Below are positions 30,976 to 40,070 of a stretch of 64,000 bases of DNA, piece after piece (position 1 is the stretch's first letter; each line of letters begins with the position of its first letter). A program made the position numbers and the translations under genes. The stretch spans positions 1-64,000 of the forward strand of contig LDOQ01000106.1 of NCBI GenBank assembly GCA_001887945.1. Reading direction: 5' to 3'. The notes beneath the pieces were generated by a model. That model had not been told where the DNA came from and ran no database searches. It saw nothing but the letters and a program-made list of their open reading frames with translations. Source of the DNA: Spraguea lophii (Eukaryota; Microsporidia; Spragueidae).

Positions 30976-31430
30976 ATGAAACTTTTATTTATCGGAATTC
31001 CCCGGCCGGCTGCGGCTACCGTGGTTTATGATCTTTGGTTCCTTAAACACATCCAAGTTTGTACTAACTGGTTTCGCTACAGTTATACATTGATCCCATC
31101 TTATCGTATATTTCAGAACGTTATGATTTTGCGTATAGTGCACGTTGCAGCCCCCCAGTTTTTTAGAGATTCCAATCTCTTTCTTGACATAATATTGATC
31201 GAGCCACAAATCAATACAGGGATTGCAACTACACCAACTAAACACTATTTTAATCTGGTGGAGACGTCACAAGACACAGTTAATGCTGCGCTATCGAACC
31301 CTCACCCACTTATCAACCTTTCTCTTCTGCCTTTTATTATTATTATTATTATTTTGAAAATTCTTCTGGATGAGGGATTCGAACCCCGGAATTTGGTGAC
31401 CACCCCACGATCACTGGACTAAGCGGGCTT
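30976..31430 (-). mobile_element. tRNA-derived SINE, well-preserved copy
   Basis: Minus-strand copy with a perfect B box (GGTTCGAATCCC on the minus strand, near 31371-31383), an A-box-like TTAGTCCAGTGATCG at the head, body and 3' end (AATGAAACTTTTATTTATCG at the left). It is GC-rich relative to its neighbours, so fairly recent, and lies between the two USP genes. No clear target duplication was found. Confidence 0.9.
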
Positions 31431-31785
31431 ATTCCAAAATAGGATATCGAAAACGATTTTATCGGATATTTAAATTCATGTTTATTATTACATATGCATA
31501 CAAGAAATTATGATCCTATATAAAAAACAACATATTAATAAAATTATCTTTAATTAAAAAATATAAAACTAAATTATCAGCCTAACATGTTATTTATTAT
31601 ACCTCGTAGGTAAATTGTTTTCTTCTTCTCTCGTGGAAAAAAATAATATCTTTAAAACATTGATAAAATTACTCCATTAGCTTTCAAAATTTCTATTTCC
31701 AACATACGTTCTTTTTATGGTAAATTCGAATTACTTCTTTTATATAACTTGATAAATATCTTTTTTAAAAATAATCTATTTATGT
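31431..31785. other. AT-rich intergenic DNA
   Basis: Spacer of about 350 bases upstream of USP 2, with no further features. Confidence 0.5.
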
Positions 31786-31788
31786 CCC
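31786..31788 (+). promoter_or_regulatory. CCC start-proximal signal of USP 2
   Basis: Reads TGTCCCATG, directly before the start codon. Confidence 0.55.
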
Positions 31789-32883
31789 ATGCAACCATTT
31801 GGTATATATAATACAAATCTTTTTTGTTATTTCAATGTCTTATCACAATTATTTTTGAATATGGAAGATATACAAGAAATTGTTCAAAATGAAGATAAAA
31901 CGAATACCATGCACAGAAATTTTATAACTGATTTATATACAGAATACGAAATTGAAAAAGATAAAGTAAGTCGCGTTTCTGAAAAACCTCCAAAAATTAA
32001 GAATGAAGACAAAAAAATATCTTTTATGAATATACAAAAACGAGTTGTTTACAGGATAAACAAAATACGTTCATTTATAAAACGTAATAGAAAAAAAATC
32101 AAGAAAAAATATAAATCGACTAAAGACAAGCCCAATACACCAGCCATTAATTTGGATATATGTTATTTTAAATATTGCGAAATCTTTAAAATTTCCCCGC
32201 GCAAACAACAAGATTGTGCAGAAGTATTAAATAATATTTTTGGTAATATATTATCCGAAAACCTAGGCCACGATTTTACACCCGACGAGGAAAATATCAC
32301 ACAATTACCAGACATTCTAAAATTATCCAGTTCTCTTATCAAAACAGAAATTTTTTGTAATTTTTGTAAAAAAACATTATACAAAAACAATGAATTTAAC
32401 ACCATGATTTATTTAGATGTTACATACAGTATAAAACATTCCATAAGCAAATATTTGGAATATTTACCACCACACGATGTATCATGCAAATGCAAAAATT
32501 TATTTTCCTGGTTTAAAATACGTAGAAAAAAAACTACAATCAAAAAAAACAAGAATATTTACCATACCAAAAAATTTCTATATCTTCCAAAATATTTATT
32601 TCTAACATTGAATAGATATCAAAATATACGTCCTTTCAAAAACAATCAAGAAGTTCTAATCAATCAATATATTAAAATTGAAACTTCAGTATATGAAATA
32701 TATGCAATAATATTACATAGTGGACATCAGATAAACAGAGGACATTATACTATTTCTATAAAAAATGAACATAATAAATGGAAAAAATATAATGATGACA
32801 AGGTAAGAGATATTATTTTAAATCTATCAAATCGGTTTGTACAAAAAAGATGTTATATTTTACTTTATAAAAAAATTCAATAA
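31789..32883 (+). CDS. ubiquitin-specific protease (USP), paralogue 2
   Basis: A deubiquitinase of 364 residues related to the USP at 28824. Cys box YNTNLFCYFNVLSQLF (Cys13), the PRKQQDCAEVLNNIF block, CNFCKK and CKCKNLF zinc-type cysteines, KFLYLPKYLFLTLNRY, and a His box YEIYAIILHSGHQINRGHY (His319) with WKKYNDDK (Asp336 or the preceding Asp). The triad is intact. The usual Gly-Asn-Thr before the Cys is Thr-Asn-Leu, so the oxyanion region is divergent. Between the Cys and QQD blocks it carries a Lys/Arg-rich insert of about 60 residues not matched in paralogue 1. The two genes look like an old tandem duplication later split by a SINE insertion. Confidence 0.87.
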   Translation: MQPFGIYNTNLFCYFNVLSQLFLNMEDIQEIVQNEDKTNTMHRNFITDLYTEYEIEKDKVSRVSEKPPKIKNEDKKISFMNIQKRVVYRINKIRSFIKRNRKKIKKKYKSTKDKPNTPAINLDICYFKYCEIFKISPRKQQDCAEVLNNIFGNILSENLGHDFTPDEENITQLPDILKLSSSLIKTEIFCNFCKKTLYKNNEFNTMIYLDVTYSIKHSISKYLEYLPPHDVSCKCKNLFSWFKIRRKKTTIKKNKNIYHTKKFLYLPKYLFLTLNRYQNIRPFKNNQEVLINQYIKIETSVYEIYAIILHSGHQINRGHYTISIKNEHNKWKKYNDDKVRDIILNLSNRFVQKRCYILLYKKIQ

Positions 32884-33574
32884 AGTTTAGTAAAGAGTAA
32901 TATATTTCAAATAATATTATTATTTCATATCTTTTATGATATAAACTTCATATTGTAAATTTTAAATATAGTATTAGTATATTTATTGATATAAAAGTTT
33001 ATTACCTATAATCTTTAAAAATATAAAAAAAATTATAATCAGTTGTATTAAATCATAATTTATATTTTTATTATATTAAAATACAGAACATAATTACACC
33101 AATTAATCTATCCATATCAATATATTAACATTATTTTACTCTAGAGAATTTTAGATATTTACAACCTAGACTATTGTTAACTTTCTTGAGTTATTGTTAC
33201 AATTTTAAATTTCCTTTTGTAAATAATATTAATTAAATTTGTAACGTCTTAGAAAATATATTATCTTTAAATTATATTATTTATTTATAATATAATATGA
33301 CAGATTAAAATATAAAATATTACTCAAACATAAAAATATAATTAAGTTGTATCAATTATTTCATCCTATCTTCTTTCTTATCCCATTTATATTTATTTTT
33401 TAAAAACTTTTCATATTCAAAGATTCGAATTCATATTAAAAGACTCTAAACCATATTCTATTATTTATCCTTGCTTATAATTAATTATTTCATATTACCA
33501 TAATTTTAAACTTTTTAAAAACATTAATCTACAACATATATTTTATTCTTTTTTTTAAAAAATTACATTTTATT
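32884..33574. other. AT-rich intergenic DNA, nothing recognised
   Basis: About 690 bases between the convergent USP 2 and NEDD8 genes. No coding, RNA or repeat signal is seen. Confidence 0.5.
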
Positions 33575-33808
33575 TCAACCTCCTCTCAAAGCCAATACCA
33601 TATGTATTATACTGCCATTTACAATATTATAATCGGATAACATATTATCATCCTTCTGTAATATTTTTCCAAAAAATATTAATCTTTGTTGTGCTGGTGG
33701 TATATTTTCCAATGTAGATAATAATTGTTTTAATTCAAGTATAGTAGTATTGTTATCTACTTCTATTTCACCATCTCTACCACTAAGTGTTTTTATCTTT
33801 ATCAACAT
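33575..33808 (-). CDS. NEDD8: NEDD8/RUB1 ubiquitin-like modifier
   Basis: Small modifier conjugated to cullins to activate cullin-RING ubiquitin ligases. The 77 residues form one beta-grasp fold: [10 protein letters not shown] at the start, the [13 protein letters not shown] block, and [16 protein letters not shown] at the end. The NEDD8-specific Ala in L-A-L-R-G-G (ubiquitin has Arg) and the opening MLIKIKTL decide for NEDD8 over ubiquitin. The frame is open upstream to 33859, but the internal ATG at 33808 aligns with the family start and has CCC eight bases upstream, so I choose it. The reading frame stops straight after the Gly-Gly, so no propeptide has to be removed. It is divergently transcribed from MED31. 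Confidence 0.88.
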   Translation of the reverse strand: MLIKIKTLSGRDGEIEVDNNTTILELKQLLSTLENIPPAQQRLIFFGKILQKDDNMLSDYNIVNGSIIHMVLALRGG

Positions 33809-33815
33809 AATATAA

Positions 33816-33818
33816 GGG
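33816..33818 (-). promoter_or_regulatory. CCC start-proximal signal of NEDD8
   Basis: Reads ACCCTTATATTATG on the minus strand; supports the internal start. Confidence 0.55.
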
Positions 33819-34070
33819 TATTTGTTTATAAAAATATTTATCAAAATAATTATATTCATTACAATATTGGATATAGGAATATGGAGTATATTTAATATAT
33901 TGTAATGGATATTATAATAGATATCATTGTTCTTATACTTAATATTTTACTATTTTTATTGTAATGAATCTTTTATATTCAATATTGTAATAACAATTAT
34001 TTCTATAATAATTATTTTTATTACAATCTACTTAAATCTATCTAAATTTAAATCTATTTAAATTATATTA

Positions 34071-34073
34071 CCC
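34071..34073 (+). promoter_or_regulatory. CCC start-proximal signal of MED31
   Basis: Reads TACCCTTATG. Confidence 0.55.
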
Positions 34074-34075
34074 TT

Positions 34076-34363
34076 ATGCAACCATCACTTAAATCAGATT
34101 TAATATTTATTCAACTTCTATGTAATCCAGAATATATTCAATTTCTTTATAAAAATAATTGGTTTTTTAATCCTAAAAATATAAAATATTTAAAATTTCT
34201 AGAATATTTAAGAAATAAACCATATAAATATTTAATTGTATATCCACAAGCATTATCACTTATAGTAATATTACAAAATGAAAATATTATAGAAAAATTA
34301 GCAGATGATAATTTTATAAAAATGATAGTAGAACAACATCATTATATTAATATTAATAGATAA
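34076..34363 (+). CDS. MED31: Mediator subunit 31 (MED31/SOH1)
   Basis: Subunit of the Mediator middle module that binds the N-terminus of MED7. The 95 residues follow the MED31 family from end to end: FIQLLCNPEYIQFLYKNNWF (the F-V-Q-C-L-A-N-P-x-Y-L block), KNIKYLKFLEYLRNKPYKYLIVYPQAL (the Y-L-K-Y-L-x-Y-W-x-x-P-x-Y-x-x-x-I-x-Y-P block) and a short C-terminal helix. The length is normal for the conserved core. It is head-to-head with NEDD8, 267 bases apart, and convergent with SEC12. Confidence 0.88.
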   Translation: MQPSLKSDLIFIQLLCNPEYIQFLYKNNWFFNPKNIKYLKFLEYLRNKPYKYLIVYPQALSLIVILQNENIIEKLADDNFIKMIVEQHHYININR

Positions 34364-34471
34364 TTATAAGTTATTATAAGTGTGTTAAGGGTGATAGTAT
34401 AAGTGATGGTAATAATAGTATAAATGATAATGATAATAGAAACGATAAGAGTACTGGCGGTAACCTAACCT

Positions 34472-34547
34472 AACCCTACCCAATAATACTAACCCTAACC
34501 AATAATATTAACCCTACCCAATAATACTAACCCTATCTAATAATACC
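34472..34547 (+). repeat. four-unit 19-bp tandem repeat with telomere-like AACCCT motifs
   Basis: Four direct repeats of 19 bases (34472, 34491, 34510, 34529), the first reading AACCCTACCCAATAATACT. Later units vary at two to four positions. It lies between the 3' ends of MED31 and SEC12. A partial AACCTAACC precedes it. Confidence 0.8.
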
Positions 34548-34611
34548 AAACTATCATATTATCACTATAAAATAATTAAATAAATACTTTTAATAAACAT
34601 TTAATTATTAT

Positions 34612-36045
34612 TTATTCTTTTCCCATGAATAACATTACCAATAAAGCCATGAACACTCCCAATATGGATACACTAATATATATTTTCCAACTACTTCCTA
34701 TCCACTTTCTACCTATCGCTCCTGTAAATGTACTATAGTATATATAATCATTACCATATACTATGGATGTTATAGGCATATTTTCTATAGATTCTTTTCT
34801 TGTAAATTTATCTTCATAGAAAATGTGTGCTTTTCCTTTAGCTGTACCTACTATGGTGTATAATCCTATTTGTGATATAGATGTTATGGAGGGTATGTTG
34901 TATACTGTAACATTTAATGGATATCTACCTTCTAATATAATTTCTTCAATATCTTCATTTTGTGGTGTTTCTTTATCACTCATAAAAATTATAGATTCTT
35001 CTGTGGTTATTATCAGGTAGCCATTATATTTAATATGTTTTTTATTTTTTATCTTATATTTTATTTTATTGAAAATAAATGTGTAATATTCTCCTATCTT
35101 TGTTATTTTATAGATTTTATTTTCTGTAATATAGAAATCATTCCAATTGTTATTATTTTCATTTATGTATAATTCTTTGTTATAAATATTTATATCATAT
35201 TCAAATATTTCTTCTGTGTTATTATTATATCTTCGATTATCGTTATTGTTATCGGTGTTATTATTATCTTCTGTTTTGTTATTATCATGGTTTAGTTTAT
35301 TATCTTCAGTGTTACTATCGTGTCTTGTTTTATTATTACGTTTTTTACTTTTTCCTGTCGTACTACCTTTCTTTCCTTTTCCTTTTATTTTTTCTTCTAC
35401 TTTACTATCTTGTTCATCTTCTTCTGTTTTATCATCTTTCTTTTCTTCTCGTATCTCATCATCACTCTCTTCTTCTACATCATTTTTATCTCCTTTTCTA
35501 TCTTCTGTATTACATTCTTTATTTTCTTCTAAATAATATTTATCTGTTACATACAATCTACCATCTATTGTATAAAACAATATAGAATTAAATTTTACCT
35601 GATTAACTTTATTTCTTATCTTATACATAATCCTCAAAACACTATTTTTAAGACTTACTACATAAAAATTCACACTACCTATTGCTACCAACAAGCTTTC
35701 CAACTCTTTATCATGGTCACTAAAAATAGAAAAATCTGTATCTTCATTCATTTCCAAAGGATCATACAAACGTGCACCATATTTAAACACTTCATCTTCA
35801 CATTTCCTACCTAAACTTTGATTATTTGATTTCTGTTCTTCTGTTACTGTAAATTCATCATTATCCTGTACATCAATATGTGTTATAATATCTTCTGTTT
35901 CTAAATATGAATATTCTTTATATGTAGAAAGATCCAATATTACCATACCATTCTTCTTTCCATAGTTTATATCACCACCACCACCAGCAATAAGCACTCT
36001 ACCGTTTATCACTTTTATACTAAATATAGGAAATACAGGAAACAT
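34612..36045 (-). CDS. SEC12: SEC12-like guanine nucleotide exchange factor for SAR1
   Basis: ER membrane protein that loads GTP on SAR1 to start COPII coat assembly. The N-terminus has the SEC12/PREB opening FPVFPIFSIKVINGRVLIAGGGGDINYGKKNG (split here: FPVFPIFSIKV, 4-14; LIAGGGGDINYGKKNG, 18-33), which forms the K-loop blade of its beta-propeller. Weak WD-type blades follow. A highly charged Lys/Glu/Asp/Asn-rich insert occupies about 190-300. A single membrane span (about 452-472) lies at the extreme C-terminus, followed by GKE, giving the expected type II topology with a cytosolic propeller. CCC lies six bases before the ATG. The charged insert is low-complexity and probably a loop between blades. 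Confidence 0.8.
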   Translation of the reverse strand: MFPVFPIFSIKVINGRVLIAGGGGDINYGKKNGMVILDLSTYKEYSYLETEDIITHIDVQDNDEFTVTEEQKSNNQSLGRKCEDEVFKYGARLYDPLEMNEDTDFSIFSDHDKELESLLVAIGSVNFYVVSLKNSVLRIMYKIRNKVNQVKFNSILFYTIDGRLYVTDKYYLEENKECNTEDRKGDKNDVEEESDDEIREEKKDDKTEEDEQDSKVEEKIKGKGKKGSTTGKSKKRNNKTRHDSNTEDNKLNHDNNKTEDNNNTDNNNDNRRYNNNTEEIFEYDINIYNKELYINENNNNWNDFYITENKIYKITKIGEYYTFIFNKIKYKIKNKKHIKYNGYLIITTEESIIFMSDKETPQNEDIEEIILEGRYPLNVTVYNIPSITSISQIGLYTIVGTAKGKAHIFYEDKFTRKESIENMPITSIVYGNDYIYYSTFTGAIGRKWIGSSWKIYISVSILGVFMALLVMLFMGKE

Positions 36046-36051
36046 ATAAAA

Positions 36052-36054
36052 GGG
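36052..36054 (-). promoter_or_regulatory. CCC start-proximal signal of SEC12
   Basis: Reads ACCCTTTTATATG on the minus strand. Confidence 0.55.
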
Positions 36055-36243
36055 TGGAAATTTTGTTTAAATGAAGAGTAATTTGACATAAATGAAAAAT
36101 TAACCTAAAATAAAAATAAATATATTTAATTAATATTTAATTAAAATAAGAAGAATAATTCTTAATAATAAATAAGTGAAGGATTTTCTCTTTTTCTCAT
36201 GAAGAACAAAAATAATAATACAATTGTAATGATAGTATAATGT

Positions 36244-36418
36244 GTTATAATTGAGTATAGATGTTAGTATAGATATAAGTATAATGATAGTATAATGATA
36301 ATATAGTTTTATTATACTTATACTCATCATACCTACATAACACATCATATAACACTCATAATCATAACCATATAACACACAACATATTATTATATTTATA
36401 TCTATACTCAATTATAAC
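36244..36418. repeat. inverted repeat in the SEC12-ArfGAP divergent promoter region
   Basis: Perfect 19-bp arms (GTTATAATTGAGTATAGAT at 36244-36262 and its reverse complement at 36400-36418), separated by about 137 bases of AT-rich sequence full of TATAATGATAG-type repeats. It lies between two divergent genes. Confidence 0.7.
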
Positions 36419-36462
36419 AATCTGAATGCATTTTCTCATTTTAATGAAAAAACATTTTCTTA

Positions 36463-36465
36463 CCC
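36463..36465 (+). promoter_or_regulatory. CCC start-proximal signal of the ArfGAP gene
   Basis: Reads TACCCTCAATG. Confidence 0.55.
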
Positions 36466-36468
36466 TCA

Positions 36469-37206
36469 ATGACACTATCCCGTCCAATTATAGATTCATT
36501 TTTCAAATCCTTAAGAAATCTACATTCCAACAATAGATGTTTTAGATGTAATAACACAGCACCTATCTGGTGTTCTTTAAAACTAGGTATATTCATATGT
36601 TCAGAATGTGCAGTATATTATAGAGAAAATGGAGAAAATGTAAAATCTACAATATTTGATAATTGGAATATAGAGGAGGTTAGAAGAATGGGATGCAGTG
36701 GAAATTCCATTGCTAAAAAAATTATAAATAATCAGGGTAATAATGCATATATAAGAATTTTAGATCAAAAAGTAGAAGAAGATAAAAATAGTGGGAATAA
36801 TCCATTAGAATTTAAATATGAGGAAATCGTTATGGATACAATGAAAATAGAAAAAAAGAAAATAAAAAAATTGGGACAAAATAAAAATATTATAAAAGAT
36901 AATAATGAGAATATAACACAGAAAGTGGATATTAAAATAAATAAAAAAATAGAATCATCACCCTTCCTTGATGAAACATCCACACTTACTAGAGCTACAG
37001 GTAAAATTACAATAGAAGAAGAAATAGATAATTTAGGATTAATAAAAAATAAAGAAAGTAACGATGTTAGATATTCATATAAAAATTTACATATGAAACA
37101 TACAATAAAAAATAAAAGTAAGAATTTAAAAGATAAAATAAAAGAAATAAAAAATACGTCAAAAGAACTTATAGATGATTTAGTAAATAAAATTAGAAGG
37201 AAATAA
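36469..37206 (+). CDS. Arf GTPase-activating protein
   Basis: Stimulates GTP hydrolysis on Arf and so drives COPI coat release at the Golgi. The 245-residue protein has the ArfGAP zinc finger at the N-terminus: CFRCNN (Cys24 and Cys27 region), 16 residues, then CSECA. The arginine-finger segment follows (AVYYRENGENVKS) and then FDNWNIEEVRRMGCSGN, the W-x-x-x-E-V block. The residue after the second Cys pair is usually followed by H-R-x-L-G; here it is Y-Y-R-E-N-G, keeping the Arg. The rest (about 110-245) is Lys/Asn/Glu-rich, with a terminal amphipathic basic stretch that may bind membranes or coat. A GCS1/GLO3-type identity cannot be settled. Confidence 0.85.
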   Translation: MTLSRPIIDSFFKSLRNLHSNNRCFRCNNTAPIWCSLKLGIFICSECAVYYRENGENVKSTIFDNWNIEEVRRMGCSGNSIAKKIINNQGNNAYIRILDQKVEEDKNSGNNPLEFKYEEIVMDTMKIEKKKIKKLGQNKNIIKDNNENITQKVDIKINKKIESSPFLDETSTLTRATGKITIEEEIDNLGLIKNKESNDVRYSYKNLHMKHTIKNKSKNLKDKIKEIKNTSKELIDDLVNKIRRK

Positions 37207-37406
37207 TTATTGTTTATTAGAAGATTGTTTATATTGTTATTGATTATAGTGTTATTGTTATATGATTATTGTTTATAGGAGTATAATAAATTATTGTTAT
37301 TATAGATTACAATCAACTATTATAGATTACAATCAATTAATACATCCATAATCAATTAATACTGTCTGTTAACTATGAGCTATTAAATATTAAATACTTA
37401 TTATCT

Positions 37407-38735
37407 TTATTCATCGAATATTCTATGTAATATCTTTTTCTTTTTCTCTTCTTTTATTTCTTCCTTCTTTGTTTCACCTCTCTCTTCTATTTCGAATGGA
37501 TGTTCTATTCCTATTAATTCTATTGGTATTTTCTCTAATAATTTTCTTATCTTCATTTCTCTTCTATTTTCTGAGAATGGATTATCATATTCGGAATAAT
37601 TAGGATTTCCTGATCCTGGTATTATAAAAGATTCTATACCTTTCGCATGGCCTATGGAGAGTATATCTTCATGGGGTATAAAAGTTAGATTACTAATATT
37701 ATTTTTTATTCTACCTGAGAGATACGGGGAAATTGTAGATATATTATTATTTTCTATGGTATTATTATTATTTGTAATATCATTATCTTTTATAATATCA
37801 TTATTATTTTCTATAGTATGACTATGATTATGTGTGTTATTGAGATAATATGTTTGTATCTTATTTCTATGTGATAATGCTAATACATTATTATCACTTA
37901 GTGAGGATGTATATGCTCTATATTTTATATTGGTACTTTCTACGTGTTTATATGTATTTCTAATATCATGGATATTAAGAATATTATTGGCTGTAGAATA
38001 AATATAATTATCATTTACTTCTAAAGTATCTATGTTATTTTTATGTGCTAATATAGAAATTATAGGATTACCATTATTATTTTTATTTTCATTGGTATTT
38101 GGAGAAAATAAATTTATTTTATTATTTACCGTTGAATATATTATTCCTTTATTCTGTTTTAAAATATGGCTAAATTTAGAATCTATCTCTTTTACTTTCT
38201 TTCCTGTTGTTATATCTATGTACGTAAGTTTATTATGTTGTGCTATTGCCAAAAGATAATGATATGGTAAATATGTCATATTTTTACCATATAAATTTAC
38301 AGTTGATACTTCTACACCATCTTTATTATATATACACAATCTTGGATGTAATATAGCTATATATTCTTCTGATTGTAAATACTGTGCATGCACAATAGGT
38401 TCCAAGACTCTTTCAAAAAATATTTTATTTGTTTTATAATCTGTAGATGCTATTCTACCACCGGTAGAATATATTAAATTAAATCTACCACATGATGTAA
38501 ATTTTGAAAAATTTGTATTTCTTCCATGATTTTCTATGGTAATGGATTTTAGCTTTTCTTTGGTTACTAAAGGAATGTTTTCTATTATTTGACATTGGGA
38601 TAAATTTTTATCGATGAAAGTGGATGTCGTATTGTATGAGAAATAGTTTTCTGTGGTGGAAATCGTCTTTTCAGATGTTGTGGATAGTTTGAAGGATGTG
38701 GATAATAGGGATTTGTTGGAGTGGGATCTTTTCAT
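37407..38735 (-). CDS. UTP7: UTP7 (WDR46-type) small-subunit processome WD40 protein
   Basis: U3 snoRNP component needed for 18S rRNA maturation in the nucleolus. The 442-residue protein has a WD40 propeller between about residues 70 and 360, with LPYHYLLAIAQHNKLTYIDI as the clearest blade. The family's own C-terminal BING4CT block follows: SIGHAKGIESFIIPGSGNPNYSEYDNPF, then RREMKIRKLLEKIPIELIG. The GSG-N-P-N and KLLEKIP motifs are diagnostic. Compared with other fungi, the N-terminal coiled-coil region is reduced to about 60 Ser/Thr-rich residues. An Asn-rich loop lies near 300-330. CCCC stands directly before the ATG. Confidence 0.88.
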   Translation of the reverse strand: MKRSHSNKSLLSTSFKLSTTSEKTISTTENYFSYNTTSTFIDKNLSQCQIIENIPLVTKEKLKSITIENHGRNTNFSKFTSCGRFNLIYSTGGRIASTDYKTNKIFFERVLEPIVHAQYLQSEEYIAILHPRLCIYNKDGVEVSTVNLYGKNMTYLPYHYLLAIAQHNKLTYIDITTGKKVKEIDSKFSHILKQNKGIIYSTVNNKINLFSPNTNENKNNNGNPIISILAHKNNIDTLEVNDNYIYSTANNILNIHDIRNTYKHVESTNIKYRAYTSSLSDNNVLALSHRNKIQTYYLNNTHNHSHTIENNNDIIKDNDITNNNNTIENNNISTISPYLSGRIKNNISNLTFIPHEDILSIGHAKGIESFIIPGSGNPNYSEYDNPFSENRREMKIRKLLEKIPIELIGIEHPFEIEERGETKKEEIKEEKKKKILHRIFDE

Positions 38736-38739
38736 GGGG
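38736..38739 (-). promoter_or_regulatory. CCC start-proximal signal of UTP7
   Basis: CCCC immediately upstream of the ATG on the minus strand. Confidence 0.55.
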
Positions 38740-39002
38740 TGGGAAAGTAAAATTATTATTATGATAGAAATAAAAAATTATGATAAAAGAATTATAATAG
38801 AAATATGAGGGTTAAATATAAAGGAGAGTTGGAATAATGTAACAGAAACAATAATTATGATAAAAAGATAATAATTTAAATATTATAACATAAATAATCA
38901 TAATAACAATAACAAAGAAATATTAAAAACAATAAAAATAACAATCACACAACAGTCACAATAGAATTATAATAAAAAAATATTATTTATTTCTTATAAC
39001 TA

Positions 39003-39608
39003 TTAAATATAATCATTAATATTAAATAATCCATATGGCACTTCTCCTTTATATTTCTTATACCCATTAAATTTATTACACAATTCATCTTCCTCCTCTT
39101 TTATTTTACTATGAATATATTTACTATTATAAATAAAAAATATCAATGAAATAAAACTATGTATCTTTACCAATATAAACGATATAAGAATAAACAATGA
39201 TAAATATAATGGATGTCTAACATAACCATATAATCCTGTTACAACCAATTCTGTACTATTATATGTATTATACATAGAATATATAGCAGATAAAAGAGAT
39301 ATGAATATTATAGAAACAATCATTAAATTATAAATAAAATATAATCCTTTGAATATTCTACTATGCAATAATATTCTGAATATTGTTATTTTATAAAATA
39401 TACTCTTTATAATTATATCTGTAAAAATATGTTCTATGATTGCCATTACTACCATTATTCCTATATTATTATATTCTATTAAGGTTATTTTACATTTAAA
39501 GAATGTATAGAAGAATAAAAATATTACTAATATATTAATAATATTACTAAGATAATATTTGCTGCCGAAAAGTAAACCGAGGAAAAAATATTTAAGACCT
39601 ATATCCAT
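39003..39608 (-). CDS. isoprenylcysteine carboxyl methyltransferase (STE14/ICMT)
   Basis: ER membrane enzyme that methylates the C-terminal prenylcysteine of CaaX proteins such as Ras and Rho, using S-adenosylmethionine. The 201 residues contain about five or six hydrophobic segments. The catalytic C-terminal block is complete: LVVTGLYGYVRHPLYLSLF (the G-x-Y-x-x-x-R-H-P-x-Y motif), a hydrophobic hairpin, EEEDELCNKFNGYKKYKGEVPYG (the E-E-x-x-L-x-x-x-F-x-x-Y-x-x-Y block). It is slightly shorter than the yeast and human enzymes (about 240-285), mostly at the N-terminal membrane segments. CCC lies two bases before the ATG. Confidence 0.87.
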   Translation of the reverse strand: MDIGLKYFFLGLLFGSKYYLSNIINILVIFLFFYTFFKCKITLIEYNNIGIMVVMAIIEHIFTDIIIKSIFYKITIFRILLHSRIFKGLYFIYNLMIVSIIFISLLSAIYSMYNTYNSTELVVTGLYGYVRHPLYLSLFILISFILVKIHSFISLIFFIYNSKYIHSKIKEEEDELCNKFNGYKKYKGEVPYGLFNINDYI

Positions 39609-39610
39609 AA

Positions 39611-39613
39611 GGG
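39611..39613 (-). promoter_or_regulatory. CCC start-proximal signal of the ICMT gene
   Basis: Reads TACCCTTATG on the minus strand. Confidence 0.55.
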
Positions 39614-40070
39614 TAGAAAATCAAATATATTTATTAAATGGGAATTAAATGATACATTGTAAGAAGGTAGATGTTTTGTATGAGAATGTGTTAATAAGAA
39701 AAAATTGTAGGTAAGAAATAATGTTTTGTTTTTTGGTGATAGCAATGATAATACTGATATTAGGGAAATTGTTTTTGTGAGTAGAGGAAATAGTAATATG
39801 ATGGTGTAATAGTAATAAAGTTATATTTAAGTGTAATGATAATTTTATTTCTATTTTATAATGATATAATGATATTATGATTGTATATGATTGTATATGA
39901 TGTTAGCATATGAATTAATATATTATTATTTCCTTTTCTTCTTTTAAAACTCAATTATAATCTTCTTATTGAATTTAATTATTATACCATTTCAAACCAT
40001 TCCAAATGTATTATTTCTATATTTGTTTTGTAAAAAGATTTTAATTTATATATAATAATAATTCATATTA
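39614..40070. other. AT-rich intergenic DNA
   Basis: About 450 bases of spacer before the long inverted repeat; nothing recognised. Confidence 0.5.

Noticed and set aside
30976..31422. Open frame of 148 codons on the plus strand, antisense to a SINE
   Set aside because: Coincides exactly with the SINE copy and has no counterpart in other copies.
35216..35585. Several overlapping Leu/Ser/Phe-rich frames on the plus strand
   Set aside because: Antisense of the Lys/Glu-rich insert of SEC12, open only because of base composition.
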